NCBI GenBank assembly: GCA_947846985.1
Contig: CANTUZ010000025.1
Span: forward strand, 9,670,100-9,734,099
Direction: 5' to 3'
Source: Fratercula arctica
Lineage: Eukaryota; Chordata; Aves; Charadriiformes; Alcidae
DNA: 64,000 nt
Shown piece after piece: positions 1 through 10,595 of the stretch (position 1 is the first letter of the stretch; each line of letters opens with the position of its first letter). The notes below the pieces were generated by a model. The model was given only the letters and a program-made list of their open reading frames with translations, ran no database searches and had not been told where the DNA came from. Both the position numbers and the translations under genes were made by a program.

Positions 1-449
1 TGTCACCACAGAAATAATTGAAAGTTTGTTAGAAGATCAGAATAGCCTGCGCCATGCGATTTTGCAAAATAGAGCAGCAATTGACTTTTTGTTACTAGCT
101 CAAGGACATGGTTGCGAAGATTTTGAGGGTATGTGTTGTATGAATTTGTCCGATCACAGTGAATCAATTCACAAACAGTTGCAGCGGTTAAAAGAACATA
201 CAAACAAATTTCAGCGAACTCATGGGTTTTTTGATGAGTGGCTAACTAGCTTGTTTGGAAGTATTAGAATTGCTTGTTGAAGGCTTGCATATTATAATAA
301 TTCTTGTAATCATAAGTTTGTGCTTATGTGTAGTCCTTTCTTGTATTAAGAGAGCTATGTTAAAAGTAATAAACCAAGCCTGGATTGTTCAAAAAAAAAA
401 AAAAAAAAAAAGAGGAAAAAAAAAGAAAAAAAAAGGAAAAAAAGGGGGA
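1..449 (+). pseudogene. env: Retroviral envelope transmembrane-subunit 3' fragment (alpharetrovirus-like)
   Basis: The frame open from before the window to the stop at 278-280 reads like the ectodomain of a retroviral TM subunit. It has a region of the immunosuppressive type (LQNRAAIDFLL), followed by a cysteine cluster CEDFEGMCC, which fits a CX6CC motif, and then NLSDHSESI. This arrangement is typical of alpharetrovirus-type envelopes. The hydrophobic anchor (LHIIIILVIISLCLCVVLSC) lies in a different frame, from about position 285, so a frameshift separates ectodomain and anchor near 250-280. The tail runs into an adenine-rich stretch (390-440) and a purine tract (about 432-449) just before the LTR. 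The 5' end is cut off by the window. It is a broken remnant; no function is inferred. Confidence 0.8.
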
Positions 450-451
450 AT

Positions 452-797
452 TGTTGCAGAATGGCTTGAGGAGCAAGGTCATGGGACAATAGAGGAGTTA
501 TGTGAGATGAGAATAGCGTAGAAGCAAGTTACAGCTCGGCGATGGGAAAGTACTAAGTAAACAAGCCATGAGAATGCAGAAGCAAGAATAAGGAGCTGAT
601 AAGAATAGGGAACTAAGGCTGAACCCTGTCGTGTGGACAGAGAGCCAATCGCAGTGAGCAGATGACTTTTATAATTAGCCAATATTCAAGCGATGATGTA
701 ACCAGTAGCTATATAATGAAGCGTATTCGGGCAATAAACTGAAGCTTGCTTTATCACTCACATTGAGTCGGCTGCTTGTCTTCCCTCGCTCGTCGCA
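452..797 (+). mobile_element. 3' LTR of the provirus at the window start (346 bp)
   Basis: The LTR begins TGTTGCAG and ends GTCGCA, giving TG...CA termini. It has the same length and, by eye, the same sequence as the LTR at 34852-35197, including the G at LTR position 193. It contains a TATA-like ATATAA and an AATAAA poly(A) signal about 20 bp further on. A purine tract precedes it, so it is a 3' LTR. The left flank is outside the window, so no target duplication can be checked. Confidence 0.9.
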
Positions 798-1172
798 GAG
801 TTCCTTGATCTTTTTTCATTTTTCTTCCAGCTAATATGCTGTATCTCAGGGGATTCAACTGAACGTAAGCCTGATGCTTACAATGTCATATACTGTAGTT
901 AGAAAGTGGCCATCTTTGTATAAGAGCAACCCAAACACCAGTGTAAGGTTACCTTCCCTTGTGATAAACCAGGACCATGTTTGCTAAATGAACCACCAAA
1001 GCTGGGTTGCTCATGAAAAATGTTTAAATCCAAGGAAAGAGTTAGTCATTGACTGTGTAATAGCCAAATATATTTACCTAATTAGACTCAAGGCACCTTA
1101 GCTGCCTGGCACTCCGCTTGCTATTCCTCCAGCAAGAGCTACTGGAAAATGTGGCTGCATCTTAATTCATTT

Positions 1173-1203
<31 letters not shown>

Positions 1204-4200
1204 GCTTCAGTCCCACAGCCAGCCAGCCTTGCCATGATTTAGTTTGTTATAAGGGAAATATCACAGTTTTAAAATATTTTGTTTGGAGGTTTTGTTGGGT
1301 TTTGGGGGGTTGTTGCTGTTGGTTTGACAGGACTATGAGACTGCTTAATGGTAAATTACTTTTAACTTGCTCTTCCTGGTTCACGTGTTTTCAGGCTCTT
1401 CCTATAGCTCTTTCTAATGGTTCAATAATAAAAGCAATATAAATGGAGGCAACATGACCTAGAGGATAAAATGAGGCTAGGGACCAGTTTATCATAGCAA
1501 ATCTTTCCTCTTTTTTTAGCTTCATTTTTCCACTGTAACAACACAGGTAATGATTCTCAGGCTCTTTATCTAAAATACAGCCAGAGCCTGAAAGGTGTTA
1601 TAAAAACGCTACAGAGGTATATTTAACTATGCATATTTGAACTCCTCTTTATCGGTTGATTTTTACTTTTAGGTTTTATTCACACAGTCTGTACATTTAG
1701 TTAATGTATTTTGTTTCCTCAGAGCATTTTGGTGGGGGTGGTTTTCAGTTTGTTGGTGTACTCTTTTGAGAGAAGCACAAACCAAGCTACTGCATGGCAA
1801 ACGTAGGTGGAGAGACACTCCCTACAGCTCAGATCACTCATCTTCGGAGAACTGAAATGCCTCTCTCTAATATTTTTGCCTGATTGTTTGGTGAATTTGC
1901 AGTATAGCGAGACAGGGTGATGTCCTACCGTGAATCTTCATTTGTAATATCACCAAGATCAGAACACAGATCTGAGGAGATGAAAAGCAATTTCATTCAT
2001 TGTAGCTCATTCCCACTTATCTACTCTTTACAATAGTGTACTCTGGTTAGCTTTATATTTACATTGTTACACTGTGAAATGGTTTGTGCACTGAGAGACT
2101 TTGAGACTTTGATAATGCCTCTGGGAGACCAGGTCAAACTAGGTTTAAACAGGATTAGATTAAAGTAGATTTTCCTTAGTTGTATTTGAAGTACCATGGG
2201 ATTTATGAGGGGAAAGTAGATTTATGACCCTGGAAAAAAACTTGATCCCTTTCAGTCAGCTTTAGAGGGAGACTGAATTGGTTCCCTTGATTGCTATATT
2301 GGACTCATCTGATGGACAATATCCATATTGGTTCATGTACTTCTGCTAGCAGTTCACTTTCTGACCATGTAAGACCAAAAACTTGGATGTTTGTCTGCCA
2401 GTTTATTCACCACAACAGCTCATGGAGATTTCAGTGAGTAATGGATTTAGTGCAAGGAGGCGGCAGGGACAGGGAGGAGAGATGAGACCATCACACACAG
2501 ATTAGCATGGGCTGCTGTGGAATTGCAGCTTCAGTCTTGGTGCTGAGACGAATTGGCTGATAGCTTCAAGCACGTAGCAATGATGCAAAGGTTGACATTT
2601 TCCATCATGGCTTCAAGGCTTGCTAGCTAGATCTGAGCCCCCAACCTGCAGGCTGGTGAGAATAGCAGTAATGGGTTTATGCTTGATTTAAGATGGGGTT
2701 TTAGCTGACATTAGTAACTCTGTCACTTACATGTAGGTACCTGGCAATAAATAATCAACAGTGGGAATAGTTCACTGATTCCTCAGCAAGATTTTCTAAG
2801 CTAGAGTTTGGAAATTATATTATGTTAGGAGATGGCCTTGAGGTACATGTTAATTAACTCAGCATTAAACACTTAACATAAGCAAAGGTTGCTGTGTTTA
2901 ACAGTTTGTCATTTGGTGTGAGCGAATCATACGTCGGCACAGAGTCATCTCTCGGTGTGGACCAACCTTCAATAAATAGAGGCATTTAACTTTCACATAC
3001 AAATTATTGCTGGAGGCCAAAGGTTATACCAGTGAATAATAACAGTAGAACTTTTACAGCCCTCTTCCTTTTTATTTCCTAGACCCCTTTATGAATGTGT
3101 TGCTGTCCCTGGTGAACAGACACAAGGCTGAAGCACAGAAAGGGTGAGGACACAGCTGTGCTGTCCTGACTCCAGCTGAGCTGTATTATGAGGTTACTAC
3201 CCCCAGATACTTGTTACTTCTACAGCCCTAGTTTTTCCACCTCCTCCATCCTAACATATGCAATTGCTCCCTTATTTGGTTTTGTCCAAATGATCCAAGT
3301 TAAAAAGCTGCATTTTAAAGAGCGGTACAGCAGATCATATAGAGCATGGGTGAAGGAGTAGCCACCCACTGTGCAGTTATGCTTCCAGGGGCAGAGGCAC
3401 GACATCAAGTGCAGCACATCAGCTGTGTCCTAAATTGCCTCTGATCACATGACACAGCAATGATAGGGCCCCAGACCCAGCCCTCCTGGCTCCTACGCTG
3501 GTAAAGGCAGTGCTGAGCCGTGTTTAGTTCAGTATAGCTCTCAGATGTCGGAGTCACCTCTAGCTGATAGCCTCCAAAGGCTCATCTTCCACAATTGCCC
3601 AGATATCACTGATCCTTCAAGGATGCCTCTACCACATCCCTGCTTTCCCCCAAGCTCTAGGGTGACACAGCTTCTCCCTCCACTCAAGGTAAGGGAGGGA
3701 AAGGGTGAGGTTCAACACCCCTTTTCTTGGTCACTGAGCAGGTGCTAAACAAGCTGCACTTCCATCATGTCGTGCTAGTGGGTGAATACAGTTGCCTGGA
3801 GGCAACTACTCCTACTTCTAGCTTGCAGCAAACTCTACCACAAAATATCTATGTATTCCAGTGTGTTTCTATGCAGGCTAAAATCCACCCACCACCGCGC
3901 TTTGTCCTCAGCCAGTCCATTAAAAATCTTTAATTGCTGTCACTTTAGCACAGGAAACAACTGTCACACCCACACCAAACAATAAAAACAACAATAGGCA
4001 AGAATTTAATTACTCTTGGAATTGTAACATTTCCGTTCCCAAATATCCAACCCAAACCCAGAAACACCCTTATTCCATAATGTGTTACTCCTGTAGCTGC
4101 TTCATCTGGCTTTTACTTTCTTCATTCATGCCTCCTCTCCTCCTGGTAGTAGTTTAACACCATCTGAAGCAAACCCATCTCTGATTTACTTAAAGCAGTT

Positions 4201-4439
4201 CACATGATTTAAAAAGCTACTGGGGGGGTTATTTTTTAACTAAGTGAAGTACTTAATGCCAAGAATGTATGTTTGCAGAGCTTATTAGTATTAGAGAGAG
4301 AAAGTTAATATATGTACAGCCTACTTTTAAGTATAACTAGTATGCTGTTTTGGGCTAGAAATAGAGGGCTATTTTTTAAAAAAGCTGACACAAGTATATA
4401 ATTATTGACTGTAAATCCTAAGCAGTCAGGATAGCTTCC
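798..4439. other. Non-coding stretch with no recognisable gene
   Basis: Roughly 3.6 kb of AT-rich sequence without a recognisable reading frame, RNA gene or transposon. A T27 homopolymer lies at 1177-1203. Short open frames (for example 3220-3417 minus and 3545-3748 plus) resemble nothing I know and look like chance. Confidence 0.6.
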
Positions 4440-5565
4440 ACTTTTTTCTGCTAACTGTGCCTTCCCCTTGGTGAAGCCATGCTGGCTACGCCCAATCACC
4501 TTCTTGTCCTTCATGTGCCTGGAAATGGTTTCCAGAATTAGCTGCTCCATCACCTTCCCAGCGACTGAGGTGAAGCTGACTGGCCTGTAGCTTCCTGAGT
4601 CCTCCTCCTTGCCCTTTTTGAAGATAGGAGTGACATTTGCTTTCCTCCATTCCTCAGGCACCTCTCCCAGTTGCCATGATTGTTCAAAGATTATTGAGAA
4701 TGGCCTTGCACTGACATCTGCCAGCTCCCCCAGCCCTCCTGAGCACATCCCATCAGGGTCCAGTTTGCTTAAGTATTCCTTGACCTGATCCTCTTCCACC
4801 AAGGGTACGTCTTCCTTGCTCCAGGCTTCCCCCCCGGTCTCTGGGACCTGGGATTCCTGAATGCCAGTCTTGCTAGTAAAGACTGAGGCAAAGGCGGCAT
4901 TCAGTACCTCGGACATTTCCATGTCCCATGTCACCAGGCCCCCTGCACCACTCAGCAGCGGGACCATGTTTTCCCTAGCCTTCCTTTTGTCACCTATGTA
5001 CTTCGAGAAGCCCTTCTTGTTGCCTTTGACATCCCTCAACAGATTCAATTCCATTTGGGCTTTGGGCTTTTAACCCCATCCCTGCACGCTCAGACAGTGC
5101 CTCTGTATTCCTCCCAGGTTACCTGTTCTTGCTGCCACCCTCTGTATGCTTCCTTTTTGTGTTTGAGTTTGACAAGGAGCTCCTTGTCCATCCATGCAGG
5201 CCGCCTGGCATTTTTGCCTGACTTCCTGTTTGTTGGGATGGATCGCTCCTGAGCTTGGAGGAGGTGATCCTTGAATATTAACCAAATTTCTTGGGCCCCT
5301 CTTCCCTCCAGGGCCTTCCTTATCCCTTGGGACTCTACCAAGCAGATCCCTGAAGAGGCCAAAGTCTGCTCTCCTGAAGTTCCATAATGGTGCCTTGTAG
5401 GCACTTCCTTGTTTACTTGCAATTGCTACAGGTGACCCTGCTAAAGCCCTGGTTTGTTGATTTTATGATCCCTTCCTTTCATATCACTCCAGGCCCTTTG
5501 CTCATCAGCCCTGTCCATTGCTCCTTCACAGGGTTACTGGTAACTCTCTCCTTGCCCTATCGTTC
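4440..5565 (-). mobile_element. CR1 LINE fragment, ORF2 (end of endonuclease region to start of reverse transcriptase)
   Basis: Read on the minus strand, 5422-5090 carries the CR1 linker after the endonuclease ([20 protein letters not shown], then [17 protein letters not shown]). Positions 5054-4440 continue with the start of the reverse transcriptase ([60 protein letters not shown]). The RT catalytic part is absent: homology stops near 4440. Several frame changes show the copy is dead. It lies immediately 3' of the CR1 ORF1 remnant at 5571-7780 in the same orientation, so the two are probably one element that has lost the front of ORF2. Confidence 0.85.
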
Positions 5566-5570
5566 CTAGT

Positions 5571-5735
5571 TTAAAGCCCTCCTAACCAGGTCAGCTGTCC
5601 TACTGGCAAAGATACCTTTGCCCTGTTTAGTGAGGTGGATGCCATCTCTCCCAAGCAGATGCTGTTCTGCAAATGGGGTCCTATGGTCGTTGAAACCAAA
5701 ACCCTGGTGACATCACCAGTTCTGCAGCCAATTAT
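5571..5735 (-). pseudogene. CR1 ORF1 remnant, C-terminal part
   Basis: On the minus strand this short segment matches the end of the esterase-like ORF1 product of CR1: GRDGIHLTKQGK-like wording is recognisable in degraded form around 5640-5590 and the segment ends near the ORF1 stop. It is separated from the rest of ORF1 (6880-7675) only by the solo LTR at 5736-6874, whose target duplication attat closes at 5731-5735. Confidence 0.65.
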
Positions 5736-6874
5736 TGACCTGCATTGTTGAATTGGCTTTGCGTGGCAAGGTTTTGGTAGCGGGGGGGCTACAGGGGGGG
5801 CTTCAGTGAGAAGCTGTGAGAAGCTTCCCCTATGTCCAATAGAGCCAATGCCAGCCGGCTCCAAGACGGACCCGCTGCTGGCCAAGGACGAGCCAGTCAG
5901 CGACGGTGGTAGCGCCTCTGTGATAACATATTTGAGAAGGGGGGAAAAAAACCCCTGCACAACTGCAGCTGGAGAGAGGAGTGAGAATACGTGAGAGAAA
6001 ACAACTCTGCATATACCGAGGTCAGTGAAGAAGGAGGAGAAGGAGGTGCTCCAGGCACCAGAGTAGAGATTCCCCTACAGCCTGTGGTGAAGACCATGGC
6101 AACACAAGTTGTCCCCCTGCAGCCCATGGAGGTTAACGGTGGAGCAGATATCCACCTGCAGCCTGTGGAGGACCCCAAGTCAGAGCAGGTGGATGCCCGA
6201 AGGAGGCTGTGACCCCATGGGAACCCTGTGCTGAGGCAGGCTCCTGGCAGGACCTGTGGACCCATGGAGAGAGGATCCCACACTGGAGCAGGTTTGCTGG
6301 CAGGACTTGAGACCCCCGTGGGGGACCCATGCTGGAGCAGTCTGTTCCTGAAGGACTGCACCCCGTCAAAGGGACCTATGCTGGAGCAGTTCATGAAGAA
6401 CTGTAGCCCATGGGAAGGACTCACGTTGGAGAAGTTCATGGAGAACTGTCTCCCGTGGGCGGGACCCCACACTGGAGCAGGGGAAGAGTGTGAGGAGTCC
6501 TCCCCCTAAGGAGGAAGGAGCAGCAGAGACAATGTGTGATGAACTGACTGCAACCCCCATTCCCCAACCCGCTGTGCCACTGGGTGGGGGGGGACAGAGA
6601 AAATCGGGAGTGAACTTGAGTCTGGGAAGAAGGGAGGGATGGGATGTTTTATGATTTGGTTTTATTTCTCATTACCCTACTGATTTGATTGGCAATAAAT
6701 TAAGTTAATTTCCCCAAGTCGAGTCTTTTTTGCCCATGACGGTAATTGGTGAATGATCTCTCCCTGTCCTTATCTCGACCCACGAGCTTTTCATTATATT
6801 TTCCAGCTGAGGAGGGGGAGTGACAGAGCGGCTTTGGTGGGCACCTGGCATCCAGCCAGGGTCAACTCACCACA
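5736..6874 (+). mobile_element. Solo LTR, avian ERVL-type, 1139 bp
   Basis: The element starts TGACCTGC and ends ACTCACCACA. It is flanked by the exact 5-bp repeat attat (5731-5735 and 6875-6879), which is the usual target duplication for ERVL-type elements. Inside are degenerate tandem units of about 30-45 bp around 6215-6490, built on wording like 'ctggagcag...gaactg' (repeated phrases around GGACCCATGCTGGAGCAG). An AATAAA lies near 6694. No internal retroviral genes are attached, so this is a solo LTR left after LTR-LTR recombination. A related fragment lies at 29470-29855. Confidence 0.88.
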
Positions 6875-7780
6875 ATTATCAGTGCCCTCCTCCTCACACC
6901 CTTTTCCCTTACTGGCGCGATTGAGGAGAACACCCCTTGGGCCCCCATGTCCCTGACTACCACCCCCCGGAGAGCACTTTTGATACTCTCCAGGGTCCCC
7001 CAGAAATATCTTTGGTGTCCACATGGAAGAACAGCATGGGGTACCAGTCAGAGGGTCAGACAAACCTCAGCAGTCTCTCCGCAACATCCTGGATCCAGGC
7101 ACCTGTCAGGTAGCAAACCTCTCTAGAGGTTAGGTCAGGTCAGGTCAGCAGATGGGTGCCTCTGTGCCCCGCAGCAGGGAGTCACCCGTTACTATCATTC
7201 GACACTTCTTTCTGGTGGTCTTGCATGGTTTAGAGTCAGGTGGCCCAGATCCTTTGCTTGAAGGCACATCTGACTCCTCTTCAACTTTGAAGGGGGCTAA
7301 ACTCTTTTGTTGTTGTAAGCTCTTAAGTGGGGCAGGAACTTTCCTCTTGGTGTCAGAAGTCACCAGCTTCCAATCTTCTTATTCCCCAGATGTTGTACTT
7401 ACTGTTATACTAGGGCTGGACACTGCCTCCATCTCTACTGCAGTTGGGGTCTGGGGCTCTTCGAGCTGTTGTGTCTCTGAAGAACAGAGCTGTTGTGTCT
7501 CCCTTTCATCTTCTCTGAGGCTGCACAGTCTACTTGCTTCCTCCCATAACTCCTCCACTTGGCAACATAGCTCCTCCAAGACAGCATACCTCCTACGGGA
7601 AAGAAGGCCATCTCTCCCAGCATCATTGAGAGGCCCACTCCCTGTAGCCTGTGACTTGGAGGGCTGCATCCACCATCTGAAGCTCTGTCTGGGTCAAAGC
7701 CTCTGCCCTGGCAGGGGCAGCTGCTCCAACACCTGCTGGGGAAACTGCCCTGTGGTGTGTCACCACCATACCTGAGAATG
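6875..7780 (-). pseudogene. CR1 ORF1 remnant (coiled-coil and GDSL-like esterase domain)
   Basis: Minus-strand frames show an acidic, leucine-rich coiled-coil stretch (7669-7379: VLEELCCQVEELWEEASRL), then a basic linker. Next comes IVTGDSLLRGTEAPIC (about 7200-7150), the GDSL-type block of the CR1 ORF1 esterase-like domain. After it, degraded wording REVCYL..., PSDWYPMLFFHV and a stop-ridden tail run to 6880. The domain continues at 5571-5735 beyond the inserted solo LTR. Stops and frame changes make it a pseudogene. Confidence 0.8.
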
Positions 7781-7867
7781 TTTACATTGGTTTGAATTCA
7801 GCTGATGCCCCTTGTTTTGTGCCCTTCTGCACAAACTGATGCATCTGTTGGTTGCCTCTGTTGCAAA

Positions 7868-8022
7868 CTTATAGAATCATAGAATCATAGAATGGTTTGG
7901 GTTGGAAGGGACCTTAAAGATCATCTAGTTCCAACCCCCCTGCCATGGGCAGGGACACCTCCCACTAGACCAGGTTGCTCAAAGCCCCATCCAGCCTGGC
8001 CTTGAGCACTTCCAGGGATGGG
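7868..8022 (-). mobile_element. CR1 LINE 3' end, left part of an interrupted copy
   Basis: The sequence begins with repeated 'atagaatcat' units, the reverse complement of the CR1 3' tail, followed by the characteristic 3' UTR phrases (GGTTTGGGTTGGAAGGGACC, then CATCCAGCCTGGCCTTGAGC). It breaks at 8022 where the provirus LTR begins and resumes at 14982. Between 7781 and 7867 lies about 90 bp I cannot assign. Confidence 0.93.
8018..8022. repeat. Target-site duplication (left) of the gammaretrovirus-like provirus
   Basis: The bases atggg directly precede the LTR and recur directly after the other LTR at 14982-14986. Collapsing the two copies restores the ordinary CR1 3' UTR wording, which confirms the insertion point. 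Confidence 0.85.
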
Positions 8023-8545
8023 TGTGAGAAACGCTCCTTATCCAATAACCACGGCTCAGGCAGTGATCGCTACGAAGCACATTTTATTTAAACATTCTTG
8101 CAAGAACGGGTGACCTAGCAGGTAGGCACACCTGAGTTCCCAAAATAACTTCTTTTTATTTCCTATCCCTGGCCGAAATTTCCCTCCCCTGTTTCCCCAT
8201 TGGCTAGGTACTCCAGGGTTTACAGCCTATCCGATTCGCCTAAAACTACTTCCGTTCGCTCCGCCTCTGTTTACTTCTCCCCATCACCCCTCCTAAACCC
8301 CTTACTTCACCTGTTTATTTCTTCCCTTTTTGGGTATTATTGCCCACGGTAGCTGGTCTCAGTTAAACATTCATCCTCCCGTTAAACTACCGATCCAGCA
8401 TAGACTGGTTTCTCCTTTGTCTAAGGGATGAGCATTCTTGCATGTCTCTTGATCAGCCTTTGTGTTGTTAATCATTCTCTAGCTACATCATTGCAGACTG
8501 CCCAAGTTGTTCCTCTGCATAAACAATACTTAGATTTTTCTTACA
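8023..8545 (-). mobile_element. 3' LTR of the gammaretrovirus-like provirus
   Basis: 523 bp, plus-strand TGTGAGAAAC...TTCTTACA; on the coding strand it begins TGTAAG and ends TCTCACA. It matches 14459-14981 over the full length apart from about seven bases. It follows a purine-rich tract (on the minus strand, AAAGGGGAGGGAT at about 8546-8562), which makes it the 3' LTR. Confidence 0.93.
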
Positions 8546-8546
8546 A

Positions 8547-8562
8547 TCCCTCCCCTTTCATT
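8547..8562 (-). promoter_or_regulatory. Polypurine tract
   Basis: On the minus strand a purine run (AAAGGGGAGGGA) sits immediately upstream of the 3' LTR, the standard place for the plus-strand primer of a retrovirus. Confidence 0.75.
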
Positions 8563-8709
8563 TTCTAAGTTTATTGCTTTTTGCACTTATCAGGGTATAG
8601 TCCCATAAGAAGCTTCTAAGTTTGCAAGCATCAATTCACATTCGTCTTCCTCGTTCTTTTCCTCAAGTTGAAACATTTTCCCAGGGTATGGGGGAGGGTC
8701 TACTTCCAT

Positions 8710-10575
8710 TCATTTCATTAGGGCAGTTTTAATTAATCGCTGAACTAATCCTCGCACACAGGGAATGATACAAGATCCTACAGCCACTAAAACTCCTGCT
8801 ACTATTATAAGAGAAGTCAATATTGATACCACCATACCTTTCCATTTTCCAAACCAGGAATCCAGCCAACCTGTCAGTGAGGTGTCTATTCCAGAGTTCT
8901 CAGCTAACTCATCAGCTAGAGTGGTGAGCCCCTGAAGGGCTTTAGTTATAGTACCATCTGGACCTGTATTGTTTGGGATAAAGGTACAGCACCGATTTCC
9001 TAACATTACACACACACCTCCCTTCTCCACTAAGATAATGTTCAGGGCGATCCTATTCTCCCATGCCATTCGGCTGGTTGCATCCAATTGTTCCGCTACT
9101 CCTTTTAATGCATCTCTGGTATAATTAATAAACCTCTGTTGGTTATAGTAAATATAATTTATCCAATCTACATTTTTGTTTATAGTTACCCACCAGAAAA
9201 AGACAAATTCGAATCCTGCTCCTATCTGATTCCTTGCTTTGTGTTCATCTGGGACTCCTCTAGGGACTCCAATGGGATCTCTATATATCTGTTCATCAAA
9301 GGATACACCTAAACTTCTTCTTACTCTATTACCTGAGCTCAGGGATCCTGTTCCTTTTTCAAATGCTAGGGTGAATGGTATTGCCAATTGTACTATTCCA
9401 CATGTACCTTTCCAGTTAGCCGGCAACACAGATCGCAAGGTCTTCCCTCCACAATACCACCAGAGATCCGCCCGAGGCACTCGTATCGCTGAGTAGTTTC
9501 CTCTTACAGCCTTGGTCACATTCAGAGTTTCAGTGCATAGGGTAAATTCCCCCACAGGTTTGGTAGCATTCACACCCTGCTGTGAGAGGCACGCTGTATG
9601 GTTACCAATTGCTGTGGAAAACACTGGTGGCACTTTAACATCTCTAGATTCCAAGGCAGGAAACAGTAAGGAAAGTGAATGACAAGTCTCATTTCCCCAG
9701 GCGGTCTTTTCTTGGTATAATGCTATCATACACCACATCCCTATGGAATCTTTCGTCCACCCTAAGGGAAAAGGGATGATCTGTGCTGTGGGCCTTCCCA
9801 AGGCACAAGCATAGCAATTTCTTTGGTTGAAACTATTAGCGGTATATTTTACCCATGCTACCCAAGCATTTGTGTCTCCATATCCTGTTTCTATTTCAAA
9901 AGTTTGCTTCAAATCCTCAATTTCCTTAATTGTTACTACCTTTGTGTCATTTTGTGGTTTCCATTTTTCCACTATAGGAAGATCAGTGGTCCCACTTCTT
10001 TCTTTACTATAGTTTTGTTCTTGCTTCCACACTACTATCTTGAATCTACCCACGGGGTCTCATCCACTAACATCTGCTCCTAATCCATAAGTTCGGTTCA
10101 CTAATGAATCAACTCCTGTTACGGTAATTATCAAAGGGTTACAATGTAGGTTCTGGCATCCAGGCGGGGTTTGACCTTTTTAAAAACTAATTTTCATTTT
10201 TAATGGTACCCAGGATGGGGATATCCCTTCCATGCTAACAGTCCACCCACCGTACTGAGTTGTCCACCAAACACCACCCCACGAGGGACAAGGTGGTGCT
10301 CTACTGTACCCTTCCCCATTTCCCAGTTGAGGCTCTGGGCACAGATACCTGTTTTCACCACTTAACTGTCTCTGAGCTTCTAAGTCTCCGCAGTTCAGTA
10401 CCTGACATGCATCAAGCTGTATAGTCTGCGGGGTATTTCCTTCGGTCACATTCAATATCAGTTTTACCGGATATTGCGGATGGATAGCTTGATTTCCTGG
10501 TAACAGGCAAATTACCACCACTGTCGCCAATACTGCGACTAGCTGACTTCTTTCCTTTACCATTCTCAACAGCAT
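8710..10575 (-). pseudogene. env: Envelope pseudogene, gammaretrovirus type, two in-frame stops
   Basis: One continuous frame of 622 codons is interrupted by a TAA at 10180-10182 (codon 132) and a TGA at 10060-10062 (codon 172). The start at 10575 is followed by a hydrophobic signal peptide (VAVLATVVVICLL). The surface part has several N-glycosylation sites. A basic cleavage site RVRR is near 9320, a TM region with ENRIALNIIL and a CX6CC motif near 9040-8985, and a hydrophobic anchor near 8845-8755 with a short tail. Apart from the two stops the frame is undamaged. It begins about 20 bp after the pol stop. It encoded the surface and membrane glycoprotein; as it stands only truncated or internally initiated products could be made. 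Confidence 0.9.
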
Positions 10576-10595
10576 ACAATGACAGAGTCAACTTC

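Noticed and set aside
255..521. Lysine-rich 88-codon frame
   Set aside because: Its second half is translation of a poly(A)-like tract and of the LTR; only the hydrophobic anchor part is meaningful and is covered in the env entry.
1177..1203. T27 run as a retroposed poly(A) tail
   Set aside because: No recognisable retroposon body or flanking duplication next to it.
5897..6509. Long frames on both strands within the 5736-6874 LTR
   Set aside because: They arise from the LTR's internal tandem units and do not resemble a protein family.
7152..7775. 207-codon plus-strand frame
   Set aside because: It lies antisense to the CR1 ORF1 remnant, whose GDSL block and coiled coil explain the sequence on the minus strand.
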